Origin: Hymenopus coronatus | Taxonomy: Eukaryota; Arthropoda; Insecta; Mantodea; Hymenopodidae | Reading direction: 5' to 3' | NCBI GenBank assembly: GCA_030762935.1 | Contig: CM060899.1 | Location: forward strand, 18,025,001 to 18,089,000 | Length of the DNA stretch: 64,000 nt | In this document: positions 10,003 through 22,680 of the stretch, one piece after another | How the letters are laid out: each line of letters starts with the position of its first letter | How positions within the stretch are numbered: position 1 is the first letter of the stretch | Position numbers and translations under genes: made by a program | Notes under the pieces: generated by a model | Seen by the model: only the letters and a program-made list of their open reading frames with translations | What the model was told of the DNA's origin: nothing | Databases searched by the model: none

Positions 10003-12782
10003 CAACGGCTTCGGGGAAGCGACGATTCTCAGGTAGGGGCATATTCCTTAAGGTTGTTACAGGTAAATTGCCGAAGCATCATAAACAAAACATTAGAATT
10101 TTGGAATTTAATGGAAATAAGTAACCCAAGTGTGATTATAGGTACGGAGTCATGGCTCAGTGTTGATATTAATGACGCGGAGATATTTAGATCAGATTAC
10201 AGGGTGTTTAGGAGGGACAGGGAAGGAAGGGGAGGGGGAATTTTTATTTGTACCAAGTTAGAGTTAAGCGGTAAGATATTGTGGGTGGAAGAAGACGTAG
10301 AAATGATGGCCATTGAAATTATCCATCACGAAAACGAAGCAAATAACATTACATTAATAGCGTGTTACAGACCACCTGGCGAAACTAACTTTAAAACTCT
10401 TCATAAATTAGTGGAAAAAATTTCTTCGGAAACGGGAAAAAAATGTTATTTTAGCAGGAGATCTAAATTTGCCAAATGTAAACTGGAATGGGCAGTTATT
10501 AGGAGGCGAAGCTCAATGTGTTGTTAACCTTCTGGTTTGGGATCATGGGTTTTCGCAGGTAGTCAAAACAGATACCCGGAAATCGGCTGTATTGGACGTG
10601 TTTCTATACAGACCTGAGTCATTGTTCAGTGCATGTGAGGCTTTGCCAGGTATAAGTGACCACAGCTGTGTACAATTAGACATAAACTGGAAGGTGCGAA
10701 ACCGGTGTGAAGGAGAGGAAATTATTAGTTTTAACTTCTGCAGAGCAGACATAGATGGAATTCAGACTTTTCTCAAAAAGCAATTTTGCCTGTTTGTAAA
10801 ATCTGAAACAAATGTAGATGCAGCATGGGATAGTTTCAAAATACTTATTTCGGAATCAATAAAGAAATACGTTCCATACAAATTTATCAAACAAAATAAT
10901 GATCCAGAATATTATACAAGATCCATCAGAATACTTAAACGAAAGTCTAGGCGCGCGTTTCATAAACGGAAGAAGTCAGATTGGCATTTTAACAGATATA
11001 AAGAATTAGCTAAACAATTGAAAGACGAAGCGTTGCAAGCCCAGGAGCGGTTCTTAGAACAAATTCTTAGCGGGACCAATAATAGTTGGAAATCTTTTTA
11101 CAATTATGTAAGTAGACGCAGGGGAAATAAACTTGGCATACCAGAACTCAACGAAAATGGAATTGCCATATTGAATGACAAGGAAAAAGCGAACGCATTA
11201 AATTCACATTTTGTATCTGTTTTTAACAAAACGGATTATAATTATAAATTGGAAATTGAGGATAGTGGAAATTCCGTTTTTCAAATAATGGTATCCAAAT
11301 TGCGCAGAAGCATCAGAATGTTGCAAAATCGAAAGTCGAGGGGGCCTGATAATATATCGACCGAAATACTAAAAATTGGAGGGGAATCCATGATTCCGTA
11401 CCTAATGCTTTTATTTAATATGGCAATAAATAACTGTACCTTACCGGAAGACTGGAAAACCGCGATTGTAGTTCCAATTCATAATGGGGGAAATAAAACA
11501 GAATTAAATAATTATCGACCAGTCAGCCTAACTTCAGCAGTGTGCAAATTGATGGAACATTTAACTGTGGAATATATACGGGAGGAATTAGAAAACAAAA
11601 AGTGGTTCAATAAAGCGCAACATGGGTTTAGACCTGGATACTCGTGTGAAAGCCAGATAACGTCATTATTTCAAGATTTAGCAGAGGAGGTGGATGCAGG
11701 GGGAAGAACAGATGCAGTGGTGATAGATTTTTCCAAAGCTTTTGATGTTGTATCATATAACTTACTTATCCAGAAGCTAGCTGCTACAGGAATTGATAAA
11801 CGCGTAGTTCTATGGGTTAAAAAATTTTTGGAAGGAAGATCGCAAAGGGTAAAAGTAGGCAAGGAGCTATCTGAAAGGGGTATGGTAGTCTCGGGCGTAC
11901 CCCAAGGCTCAGTACTGGGGCAGTTACTTTTTCTTATTTTTGTAAATGACATAACTGTTAATATAAAATGCCAGATGAGGTTGTTTGCAGACGATTGTAT
12001 TATTTACAATACAATTAGAAATGTTGAAGATGAGACTGCTCTTCAGGGTGATTTAAATGAAATTAGTGATTGGGTTGCTGCAAATAAAATGAAAATTAAC
12101 GCTGGCAAAGGTAAGTCAATTGCATTTAATAGATCTAGGGAAAAAATTCTGCAAAACTATCACATGGGTGGGGAAAAAATTCCACAGGTGGACAGCTGCA
12201 TATACTTGGGAGTTTACTTGGCGAGTAACGCTGGATGGGACGAGCAGGTAAATTCGGTATCTAAGAAAGCGTGGAAAACACAGCACTTCTTAATGAGGAT
12301 TTTAAAAAAGGGGAGTCCAGGGAAATCACGTACAAGTCCTTAGTGCGGCCGGTCATGGAACTTGGAGTAACTTGTTGGGACCCGTATAGAGTAAGTCAAA
12401 TTGATTCGTTAGAAAAGATCCAGAAAAGGGCTATAAAATTCATAAAAAGGGGTAAATTTTTGGGCCTCCAAACGCTGAGGAGATAAAATGGGAGCCGTTT
12501 AAAGTTAGGCGTGAGAAACAGAGGTTGTGCGCTTTATTTAAAGCTTACGCTGGCTTAAACGCATGGGAGGAAGTTACTGATAAACTTGAAAACCCAACTT
12601 ACTATGCACGAAACGATCATCCGTTCAAAATTAAGGGTAAAAGATACAGAACTTACGTGGGAAAGTTCTCCTTTGTAAATAGAACCATAAAAGACTGGAA
12701 TGAATTGCCTGGAGCAGCCTTTAGGGGTTGTCCCCTGTCTCTGAAAAAATTTAGGAAAAATCTTGATTTTAATGTTGAATAA
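10003..12782 (+). pseudogene. LINE ORF2: APE-type endonuclease and reverse transcriptase (three frameshifts)
   Basis: It encodes the target-nicking endonuclease and reverse transcriptase. Endonuclease motifs run in order: VNCRSIINK, GTESWL, RRDREGRGGGIF, CYRPP, then after a frameshift AGDLNLPNVNW, LDVFL and GISDHS. RT motifs are NYRPVSLTS, AQHGFRPGYS, VIDFSKAFD (Asp codon at 11726), SGVPQGSVLG and LFADD (FADD at 11984-11995). Both catalytic Asp pairs are intact, although LGQLLFL has Gln where Pro is usual. The C-terminal domain holds LVRPVMELGVTCWDP, the stretch ancestral to the satellite. Frameshifts: one extra A in the A7 run at 10437-10443, one in A6G4 at about 12305-12315, and one missing T at 12457-12461. 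The frame is shared with ORF1, and there is no ATG before 10111. Expected intact length is about 900-925 residues, normal for the group. Confidence 0.88.
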
Positions 12783-13051
12783 TTTTTGTAAATATCCCTT
12801 AAATGAAATACTTGTGATTTCATATTGTTGTAAATACAAATATTAAATTGGTTGTTGATCCTAATTATGAAATAAACTAATCTGAATTGAGAGAAAAATT
12901 AATGTTTTCATATTTGTGTAAATAACTATTATATCTAGCTTACAAAGACATAAACTGGCAGCTGTGATTTATTGCTTATATATCTTGTATACATATATAA
13001 CTCTGCCACCGGGTGATACCCACTTGCAGAGAAATAAACACATACATACAT
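12783..13051 (+). mobile_element. 3' UTR and CATA tail of the plus-strand LINE
   Basis: AT-rich 3' UTR with AATAAA-like signals (GAAATAAAC at 12868 and 13031). It ends in ACACATACATACATA without a poly(A) run. The terminal AACTCTGCCAC motif is shared with the minus-strand LINE fragment. Confidence 0.75.
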
Positions 13052-16000
13052 AACTGGCCGCATTAAGGTCCCAGCAGGCTACTCCATATTCCATAACTGA
13101 CCACAGTAAGGTCTCAGCATGATACTTCATATTCCATAACTGGTCGCACTAAGGTCCCAGCATGCTACTCCATATTCCATAACTGGCCGCACTAAGGTCC
13201 CAGCATGATACTCCATATTCCATAACTGGTCACACTAAGGTCCCAGCATGATACTCCATATTCCATAACTGGCCGCACTAAGGTCCCAGCATGCTACTCC
13301 ATATTCCATAACTGGCCACACTAAGGTCCCAGCATGCTACTCCATATTCCATAACTGGCCACACTAAGGTCCCAGCATGCTACTCCATATTCCATAACTG
13401 GCCACACTAAGGTCCCAGCATGATACTCCATATTCCATAACTGGCCACACTAAGGTCCCAGCATGATACTCCATATTCCATAACTGGCCACACTAAGGTC
13501 CCAGCATGCTACTCTATATTCCACAACTGGTCACACTAAGGTCCCAGCATGCTACTCCATATTCCATAACTGGTCACACTAAGGTCCCAGCATGCTACTC
13601 CATATTCCATAACTGGTCACACTAAGGTCCCAGCATGCTACTCCATATTCCATATCTGGCCGCACTAAGGTCCCAGCATGCTACTCCATATTCCATAACT
13701 GGTCACACTAAGGTCCCAGCAGGCTACTCCATATTCCATATCTGGCCGCACTAAGGTCCCAGCATGATACTCCATATTCCATAACTGGCTGCACTAAGGT
13801 CCCAGCATGCTACTCCATATTCCACAACTGGTCACACTAAGGTCCCAGCATGCTACTCTATATTCCACAACTGGTCACACTAAGGTCCCAGCATGATACT
13901 CCATATTCCATAACTGGTCACACTAAGGTCCCAGCATGCTACTCCATATTCCATAGCTGGCCGCACTATGGTCCCAGCATGCTACTCCATATTCCACAAC
14001 TGGTCACACTAAGGTCCCAGCATGATACTCCATATTCCACAACTGGTCACACTAAGGTCTCAGCATGCTACTACATATTCCATATCTGGCCGCACTAAGG
14101 TCCCAGCATGCTACTCCATATTCCATAACTGGTCACACTAAGGTCCCAGCATGCTACTCCATATTCCATAACTGGCCGCACTAAGGTCCCAGCATGCTAC
14201 TACATATTCCATATCTGGCCGCACTAAGGTCCCAGCATGCTACTCCATATTCCATAACTGGTCACACTAAGGTCCCAGCATGCTACTCAATATTCCACAA
14301 CTGGTCACACTAAGGTCCCAGCATGCTACTCCATATTCCACAACTGGTCACACTAAGGTCCCAGCATGCTACTCCATATTCCACAACTGGTCACACTAAG
14401 GTCCCAGCATGCTACTCCATATTCCATAACTGGTCACACTAAGGTCCCAGCATGCTGCACCATATTCCACAACTGGCCACACTAAGGTCCCATCATGCTA
14501 CTCCATATTCCATAACTGGCCGCACTAAGGTCCCAGCATGCTACTCTATATTCCATAACTGGTCACACTAAGGTCCCAGCATGCTACTCCATATTCCATA
14601 TCTGGCCACACTAAGGTCCCAGCATGATACTCCATATTCCACAACTGGTCACACTAAGGTCCCAGCATGCTACTCCATATTCCATAACTGGTCACACTAA
14701 GGTCCCAGCATGCTACTCCATATTCCATAACTGGCCGCACTAAGGTCACAGCATGCTACTCTATATTCCATAACTGGCCGCACTAAGGTCCCAGCATGCT
14801 ACTCTATATTCCATAACTGGTCACACTAAGGTCCCAGCATGCTACTCCATATTCCATAACTGGCCGCACTAAGGTCCCAGCATGATACTCTATATTCCAT
14901 AACTGGTCACACTAAGGCCCCAGCATGCTACTCCATATTCCATAACTGGCTGCACTAAGGTCCCAGCATGCTACTCCATATTCCATAACTGGTCACACTA
15001 AGGTCCCAGCATGCTACTCCATATTCCATAACTGGTCACACTAAGGTCCCAGCAGGCTACTCCATATTCCATATCTGGCTGCACTAAGGTCCCAGCATGC
15101 TACTCCATATTCCATAACTGGCCACACTAAGGTCCCAGCATGATACTCTATATTCCATAACTGGTCACACTAAGGTCCCAGCATGATACTCCATATTCCA
15201 TATCTGGCCGCACTAAGGTCCCAGCATGCTACTCCATATTCCATAACTGGCCACACTAAGGTCCCAGCATGCTACTACATATTCCATATCTGGCCGCACT
15301 AAGGTCCCAGCATGCTACTCCATATTCCATAACTGGTCACACTAAGGTCCCAGCATGATACTCTATATTCCATAACTGGTCACACTAAGGCCCCAGCATG
15401 CTACTCCATATTCCATAACTGGTGACACTAAGGTCCCAGCATGATACTCTATATTCCATAACTGGTCACACTAAGGTCCCAGCATGCTACTCTATATTCC
15501 ATAACTGGTCACACTAAGGTCCCAGCATGCTACTCCATATTCCATAACTGGTCACACTAAGGCCCCAGCATGCTACTCCATATTCCATAACTGGTCACAC
15601 TAAGGTCCCAGCATGCTACTCCATATTCCATAACTGGTCACACTAAGGTCCCAGCATGCTACTCTATATTCCATAACTGGCCGCATTAAGGTCCCAGCAT
15701 GCTACTCCATATTCCATAACTGGTCACACTAAGGTCACAGCATGCTACTCTATATTCCATAACTGGTCACACTAAGGTCCCAGCATGATACTCCATATTC
15801 CATAACTGGTCACACTAAGGTCACAGCATGCTACTCTATATTCCATAACTGGTCACACTAAGGTCCCAGCATGATACTCCATATTCCATAACTGGCCGCA
15901 CTAAGGTCCCAGCATGCTACTACATATTCCATAACTGGTCACACTAAGGTCCCAGCATGCTACTCCATATTCCATAACTGGCCGCACTAAGGTCCCAGCA

Positions 16001-19000
16001 TGCTACTACATATTCCATAACTGGCCACACTAAGGTCCCAGCATGCTACTCCATATTCCATAACTGGTCACACTAAGGTCCCAGCATGCTACTCCATATT
16101 CCACAACTGGTGACACTAAGGTCCCAGCATGATACTCTATATTCCATAACTGGTCACACTAAGGTCCCAGCATGCTACTCCATATTCCATAACTGGCCGC
16201 ACTAAGGTCCCAGCATGCTACTCCATATTCCATAACTGGTCACACTAAGGTCCCAGCATGGTACTCCATATTCCATAACTGGTGACACTAAGGTCCCAGC
16301 ATGATACTCCATATTCCATAACTGGTCACACTAAGGTCCCAGCATGCTACTCCATATTCCATAACTGGTCACACTAAGGTCCCAGCATGATACTCCATAT
16401 TCCATAACTGGCCGCACTAAGGTCCCAGCATGCTACTCCATATTCCATAACTGGCCGCACTAAGGTCCCAGCATGCTACTCCATATTCCATAACTGGTCA
16501 CAGTAAGGTCACAGCATGCTGCTCCATATTCCATAACTGGTCACACTAAGGCCCCAGCATGCTACTCCATATTCCATAACTGGCCACACTAAGGTCCCAG
16601 CATGATACTCCATATTCCATAACTGGCCGCACTAAGGTCCCAGCATGCTACTCCATATTCCATAACTGGTCACACTAAGGTCACAGCATGCTACTCCATA
16701 TTCCACAACTGGCCGCACTAAGGTCCCAGCATGCTACTACATATTCCATAACTGGTCACACTAAGGTCCCAGCATGCTACTCCATATTCCATAACTGGCC
16801 GCACTAAGGTCCCAGCATGCTACTACATATTCCATATCTGGCCGCACTAAGGTCCCAGCATGATACTCTATATTCCATAACTGGTCACACTAAGGTCCCA
16901 GCAGGCTACTCCATATTCCATAACTGGCTGCACTAAGGTCCCAGCATGCTACTCCATATTCCATAACTGGCCACACTAAGGTCCCAGCATGATACTCTAT
17001 ATTCCATAACTGGTCACACTAAGGTCCCAGCAGGCTACTCCATATTCCATATCTGGCCGCACTAAGGTCCCAGCATGCTACTACATATTCCATAACTGGC
17101 CGCACTAAGGTCCCAGCATGCTACTACATATTCCACAACTGGTCACACTAAGGTCCCAGCAGGCTACTCCATATTCCATATCTGGCCGCACTAAGGTCCC
17201 AGCATGCTACTCCATATTCCATAACTGGCTGCACTAAGGTCCCAGCATGCTACTCCATATTCCATATCTGGCCGCACTAAGGTCCCAGCATGCTACTCCA
17301 TATTCCATAACTGGCCACACTAAGGTCCCAGCATGCTACTACATATTCCATATCTGGCCGCACTAAGGTCCCAGCATGCTACTCCATATTCCATAACTGG
17401 TCACACTAAGGTCCCAGCATGATACTCTATATTCCATAACTGGTCACACTAAGGCCCCAGCATGCTACTCCATATTCCATAACTGGTGACACTAAGGTCC
17501 CAGCATGATACTCTATATTCCATAACTGGTCACACTAAGGTCCCAGCATGATACTCTATATTCCATAACTGGTCACACTAAGGTCCCAGCATGCTATTCC
17601 ATATTCCATAACTGGTCACACTAAGGTCCCAGCATGCTACTCCATATTCCATAACTGGTCACACTAAGGTCCCAGCATGCTATTCCATATTCCATAACTG
17701 GTCACACTAAGGTCCCAGCATGCTACTCCATATTCCATAACTGGTCACACTAAGGTCCCAGCATGCTATTCCATATTCCATAACTGGTCACACTAAGGTC
17801 CCAGCATGCTATTCCATATTCCATAACTGGTCACACTAAGGTCCCAGCATGATACTCTATATTCCATAACTGGTCACACTAAGGCCCCAGCATGATACTC
17901 TATATTCCATAACTGGTCACACTAAGGTCCCAGCATGCTGCACCATATTCCATAACTGGCCACACTAAGGTCCCAGCATGCTGCACCATATTCCATAACT
18001 GGCCACACTAAGGTCCCAGCATGCTGCACCATATACCACAACTGGCCACACTAAGGTCCCATCATGCTACTCCATATTCCATAACTGGCCGCACTAAGGT
18101 CCCAGCATGCTACTCTATATTCCATAACTGGTCACAGTAAGGTCTCAGCAAGCTACTCCATATTCCATAACTGGCCACACTAAGGTCCCAGCATGCTACT
18201 CCATATTCCATAACTGGCCGCACTAAGGTCCCAGCATGCTACTCCATATTCCATAACTGGTCACACTAAGGTCCCAGCATGCTACTCCATATTCCATAAC
18301 TGGTCACACTAAGGTCCCAGCATGCTACTCCATATTCCATAACTGGCTGCACTAAGGTCCCAGCATGCTACTCTATATTCCATAACTGGTCACACTAAGG
18401 TCCCAGCATGCTACTCTATATTCCATAACTGGTCACACTAAGGTCCCAGCATGCTACTCTATATTCCATAACTGGCTGCACTAAGGTCCCAGCATGCTAC
18501 TCCATATTCCACAACTGGTCACACTAAGGTCCCAGCATGCTACTCCATATTCCATAACTGGTCACACTAAGGTCTCAGCATGGTACTCCATATTCCATAA
18601 CTGGTGACACTAAGGTCCCAGCATGCTACTCCATATTCCATAACTGGTCACACTAAGGTCCCAGCATGCTACTCCATATTCCATAACTGGTGACACTAAG
18701 GTCTCAGCATGGTACTCCATATTCCATAACTGGTGACACTAAGGTCTCAGCATGGTACTCCATATTCCATAACTGGTCACACTAAGGTCCCAGCATGCTA
18801 CTCCATATTCCATAACTGGTCACACTAAGGTCCCAGCATGCTACTCCATATTCCACAACTGGTCACACTAAGGTCCCAGCATGCTACTCCATATTCCATA
18901 ACTGGCCACACTAAGGTCCCAGCATGCTACTCCATATTCCATAACTGGTCACACTAAGGTCCCAGCATGCTACTCTATATTCCATAACTGGCTGCACTAA

Positions 19001-19439
19001 GGTCCCAGCATGCTACTCCATATTCCATAACTGGCTGCACTAATGTCCCAGCATGCTACTCCATATTCCATAACTGGCTGCACTAAGGTCCCAGCATGGT
19101 ACTCCATATTCCACAACTGGTCACACTAAGGTCCCAGCATGCTACTCCATATTCCATAACTGGTCACACTAAGGTCTCAGCATGCTACTCCATATTCCAT
19201 AACTGGTCATACTAAGGTCCCAGCATGCTACTCCATATTCCATAACTGGTGACACTAAGGTCCCAGCATGCTATTCCATATTCCATAACTGGTGACACTA
19301 AGGTCCCAGCATGCTATTCCATATTCCATAACTGACCGCACTAAGGTCCCAGCATGCTACTCCATATTCCAAAACTGGTCACACTAAGGTCCCAGCATGC
19401 TACTCCATATTCCATAACTGGCCACACTAAGGTCCCAGC

Positions 19440-19612
19440 ATGCTATTCCATATTCCGTAACTGGCAGAACTAAGGTCACAGCATGCTGCTCCATATTCCA
19501 TAACTGGTCACACTAAGGTCCCAGCATGCTATTCCATATTCCGTAACTGGCAGAACTAAGGTCACAGCATGCTGCTCCATATTCCATAACTGGTCACACT
19601 AAGGTCCCAGCA
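19440..19612. repeat. 86-bp dimer duplication in the satellite (private variant)
   Basis: The variant CCGTAACTGGCAGAACTAAG occurs only at about 19455 and 19541, exactly 86 bp apart, and is each time followed by a CACAGCATGCTGC monomer. This marks a recent two-monomer duplication. Confidence 0.85.
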
Positions 19613-21132
19613 TGCTACTCCATATTCCATAACTGACCGCACTAAGGTCCCAGCATGCTACTCTATATTCCATAACTGGTCACACTAAGGTCCCAGCATG
19701 CTACTCCATATTCCATAACTGGCTGCACTAAGGTCCCAGCATGCTACTCCATATTCCATAACTGGCTGCACTAAGGTCCCAGCATGCTACTCCATATTCC
19801 ATAACTGGCTGCACTAAGGTCCCAGCATGCTACTCCATATTCCATAACTGGTCACACTAAGGTCCCAGCATGCTACTCCATATTCCATAACTGACCGCAC
19901 TAAGGTCCCAGCATGCTACTCCATATTCCACAACTGGTGACACTAAGGTCCCAGCATGCTATTCCATATTCCATAACTGACCGCACTAAGGTCCCAGCAT
20001 GCTACTCCATATTCCATAACTGGTGACACTAAGGTCCCAGCATGGTACTCCATATTCCACAACTGGTGACACTAAGGTCCCAGCATGCTATTCCATATTC
20101 CATAACTGACCGCACTAAGGTCCCAGCATGCTATTCCATATTCCATAACTGACCGCACTAAGGTCCCAGCATGGTACTCCATATTCCATAACTGACCGCA
20201 CTAAGGTCCCAGCATGGTACTCCATATTCCACAACTGGTGACACTAAGGTCCCAGCATGCTATTCCATATTCCATAACTGACCGCACTAAGGTCCCAGCA
20301 TGCTATTCCATATTCCACAACTGGTCACACTAAGGTCCCAGCATGGTACTCCATATTCCACAACTGGTGACACTAAGGTCCCAGCATGGTACTCCATATT
20401 CCATAACTGACCGCACTAAGGTCCCAGCATGCTACTCCATATTCCATAACTGGTGACACTAAGGTCCCAGCATGCTACTCCATATTCCACAACTGGTGAC
20501 ACTAAGGTCCCAGCATGCTACTCCATATTCCACAACTGGTGACACTAAGGTCCCAGCATGCTACTCCATATTCCATAACTGACCGCACTAAGGTCCCAGC
20601 ATGGTACTCCATATTCCACAACTGGTGACACTAAGGTCCCAGCATGCTACTCCATATTCCATAACTGACCGCACTAAGGTCCCAGCATGCTACTCCATAT
20701 TCCACAACTGGTGACACTAAGGTCCCAGCATGCTATTCCATATTCCATAACTGACCGCACTAAGGTCCCAGCATGCTACTCCATATTCCACAACTGGTGA
20801 CACTAAGGTCCCAGCATGCTGCTCCATATTCCACAACTGGTGACACTAAGGTCCCAGCATGCTACTCCATATTCCACAACTGGTCACACTAAGGTCCCAG
20901 CATGCTACTCCATATTCCACAACTGGTCACACTAAGGTCCCAGCATGCTACTCCATATTCCACAACTGGTGACACTAAGGTCCCAGCATGCTATTCCATA
21001 TTCCATAACTGACCGCACTAAGGTCCCAGCATGCTACTCCATATTCCACAACTGGTCACACTAAGGTCCCAGCATGCTATTCCATATTCCACAACTGGTG
21101 ACACTAAGGTCCCAGCATGCTACTCCATATTC

Positions 21133-21648
21133 CATATCTGGCCGCACTAAGGTCCCAGCATGCTACTCCATATTCCATAACTGGCCACACTAAGGTCCCA
21201 GCATGCTGCTCCATATTCCACAACTGGTGACACTAAGGTCCCAGCATGCTACTCCATATTCCACAACTGGTCACACTAAGGTCCCAGCATGCTACTCCAT
21301 ATTCCACAACTGGTGACACTAAGGTCCCAGCATGCTACTCCATATTCCACAACTGGTCACACTAAGGTCCCAGCATGCTACTCCATATTCCATATCTGGC
21401 CGCACTAAGGTCCCAGCATGCTACTCCATATTCCATAACTGGCCACACTAAGGTCCCAGCATGCTGCTCCATATTCCACAACTGGTGACACTAAGGTCCC
21501 AGCATGCTACTCCATATTCCACAACTGGTCACACTAAGGTCCCAGCATGCTACTCCATATTCCACAACTGGTGACACTAAGGTCCCAGCATGCTACTCCA
21601 TATTCCACAACTGGTGACACTAAGGTCCCAGCATGCTATTCCATATTC
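21133..21648. repeat. 258-bp six-monomer duplication in the satellite
   Basis: The order of variants starting at CATATCTGGCCGC 21133 is repeated from CATATCTGGCCGC 21391, a shift of 258 bp (6 x 43). It includes the same CTGCTCC monomer and the same GTGACAC/GTCACAC alternation. Confidence 0.8.
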
Positions 21649-22524
21649 CATAACTGACCGCACTAAGGTCCCAGCATGCTACTCCATATTCCACAACTGG
21701 TCACACTAAGGTCCCAGCATGGTACTCCATATTCCACAACTGGTGACACTAAGGTCCCAGCATGCTATTCCATATTCCACAACTGGTCACACTAAGGTCC
21801 CAGCATGCTACTCCATATTCCACAACTGGTGACACTAAGGTCCCAGCATGCTACTCCATATTCCATAACTGGTCACACTAAGGTCCCAGCATGCTACTCC
21901 ATATTCCATAACTGGCTGCACTAATGTCCCAGCATGCTACTCCATATTCCATAACTGGCCGCACTAAGGTCCCAGCATGCTACTCCATATTCCATAACTG
22001 GTCACACTAAGGTCCCAGCATGCTACTCCATATTCCATAACTGGCTGCACTAAGGTCCCAGCATGCTACTCCATATTCCATAACTGGTCACACTAAGGTC
22101 CCAGCATGCTACTCCATATTCCATAACTGGCTGCACTAAGGTCCCAGCATGCTACTCCATATTCCATAACTGGCTGCACTAAGGTCCCAGCATGCTACTC
22201 CATATTCCATAACTGGTCACACTAAGGTCCCAGCATGCTACTCCATATTCCATAACTGGCTGCACTAAGGTCCCAGCATGCTACTCCATATTCCATAACT
22301 GGCTGCACTAAGGTCCCAGCATGCTACTCCATATTCCATAACTGGCTGCACTAAGGTCCCAGCATGCTACTCTATATTCCATAACTGACCACACTAAGGT
22401 CCCAGCATGCTACTCCATATTCCATAACTGGTCACACTAAGGTCCCAGCATGCTACTCCATATTCCATAACTGGCTGCACTAAGGTCCCAGCATGCTACT
22501 CCATATTCCATAACTGGCTGCACT

Positions 22525-22680
22525 AATGTCCGAGCATGCTACTCTATATTCCATAACTGGCCGCACTAAGGTCCCGGTATGCTACTCCATATTCCATAAC
22601 TGGCCACACTAAGGTCCCAGCATTGCTACTCCATATACCATAATTGGCCACACTAAGATCCCAGCATGGTATTCCATATT
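22525..22680. repeat. Degenerate patch inside the satellite
   Basis: Four successive monomers carry private changes: GTCCGAGCATG, GTCCCGGTATG, a one-base insertion giving CATTGCTAC (a 44-bp unit), ATATACCATAATTGG and AAGATCCCAG. Elsewhere only the array edges are this diverged. Confidence 0.8.

Larger units (their letters stand above)
8965..13051 (+). mobile_element. CR1-type non-LTR retrotransposon, near full length, inserted in the satellite
   Basis: An approximately 4.1-kb element with a 5' UTR, ORF1 (PHD finger plus esterase), ORF2 (APE endonuclease plus reverse transcriptase), a 3' UTR and a CATA-type tail instead of poly(A). This is the organisation of the CR1/L2 group. It sits inside one satellite monomer. 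AACTGG occurs on both sides (8959-8964 and 13052-13057), and deleting the element restores monomer register. The 3' tail ends in ATACATA next to target ATAACTGG, so a few bases are ambiguous. The copy is disabled by two stops and three frameshifts. Confidence 0.85.

Noticed and set aside
12990..13060. Origin of the satellite from the plus-strand LINE it touches
   Set aside because: The plus LINE differs from the monomer in the AGCATGCT region (AACTTGTT), lies in the opposite orientation, and is flanked by AACTGG on both sides. It is a later insertion. The minus-strand fragment is the better parent.
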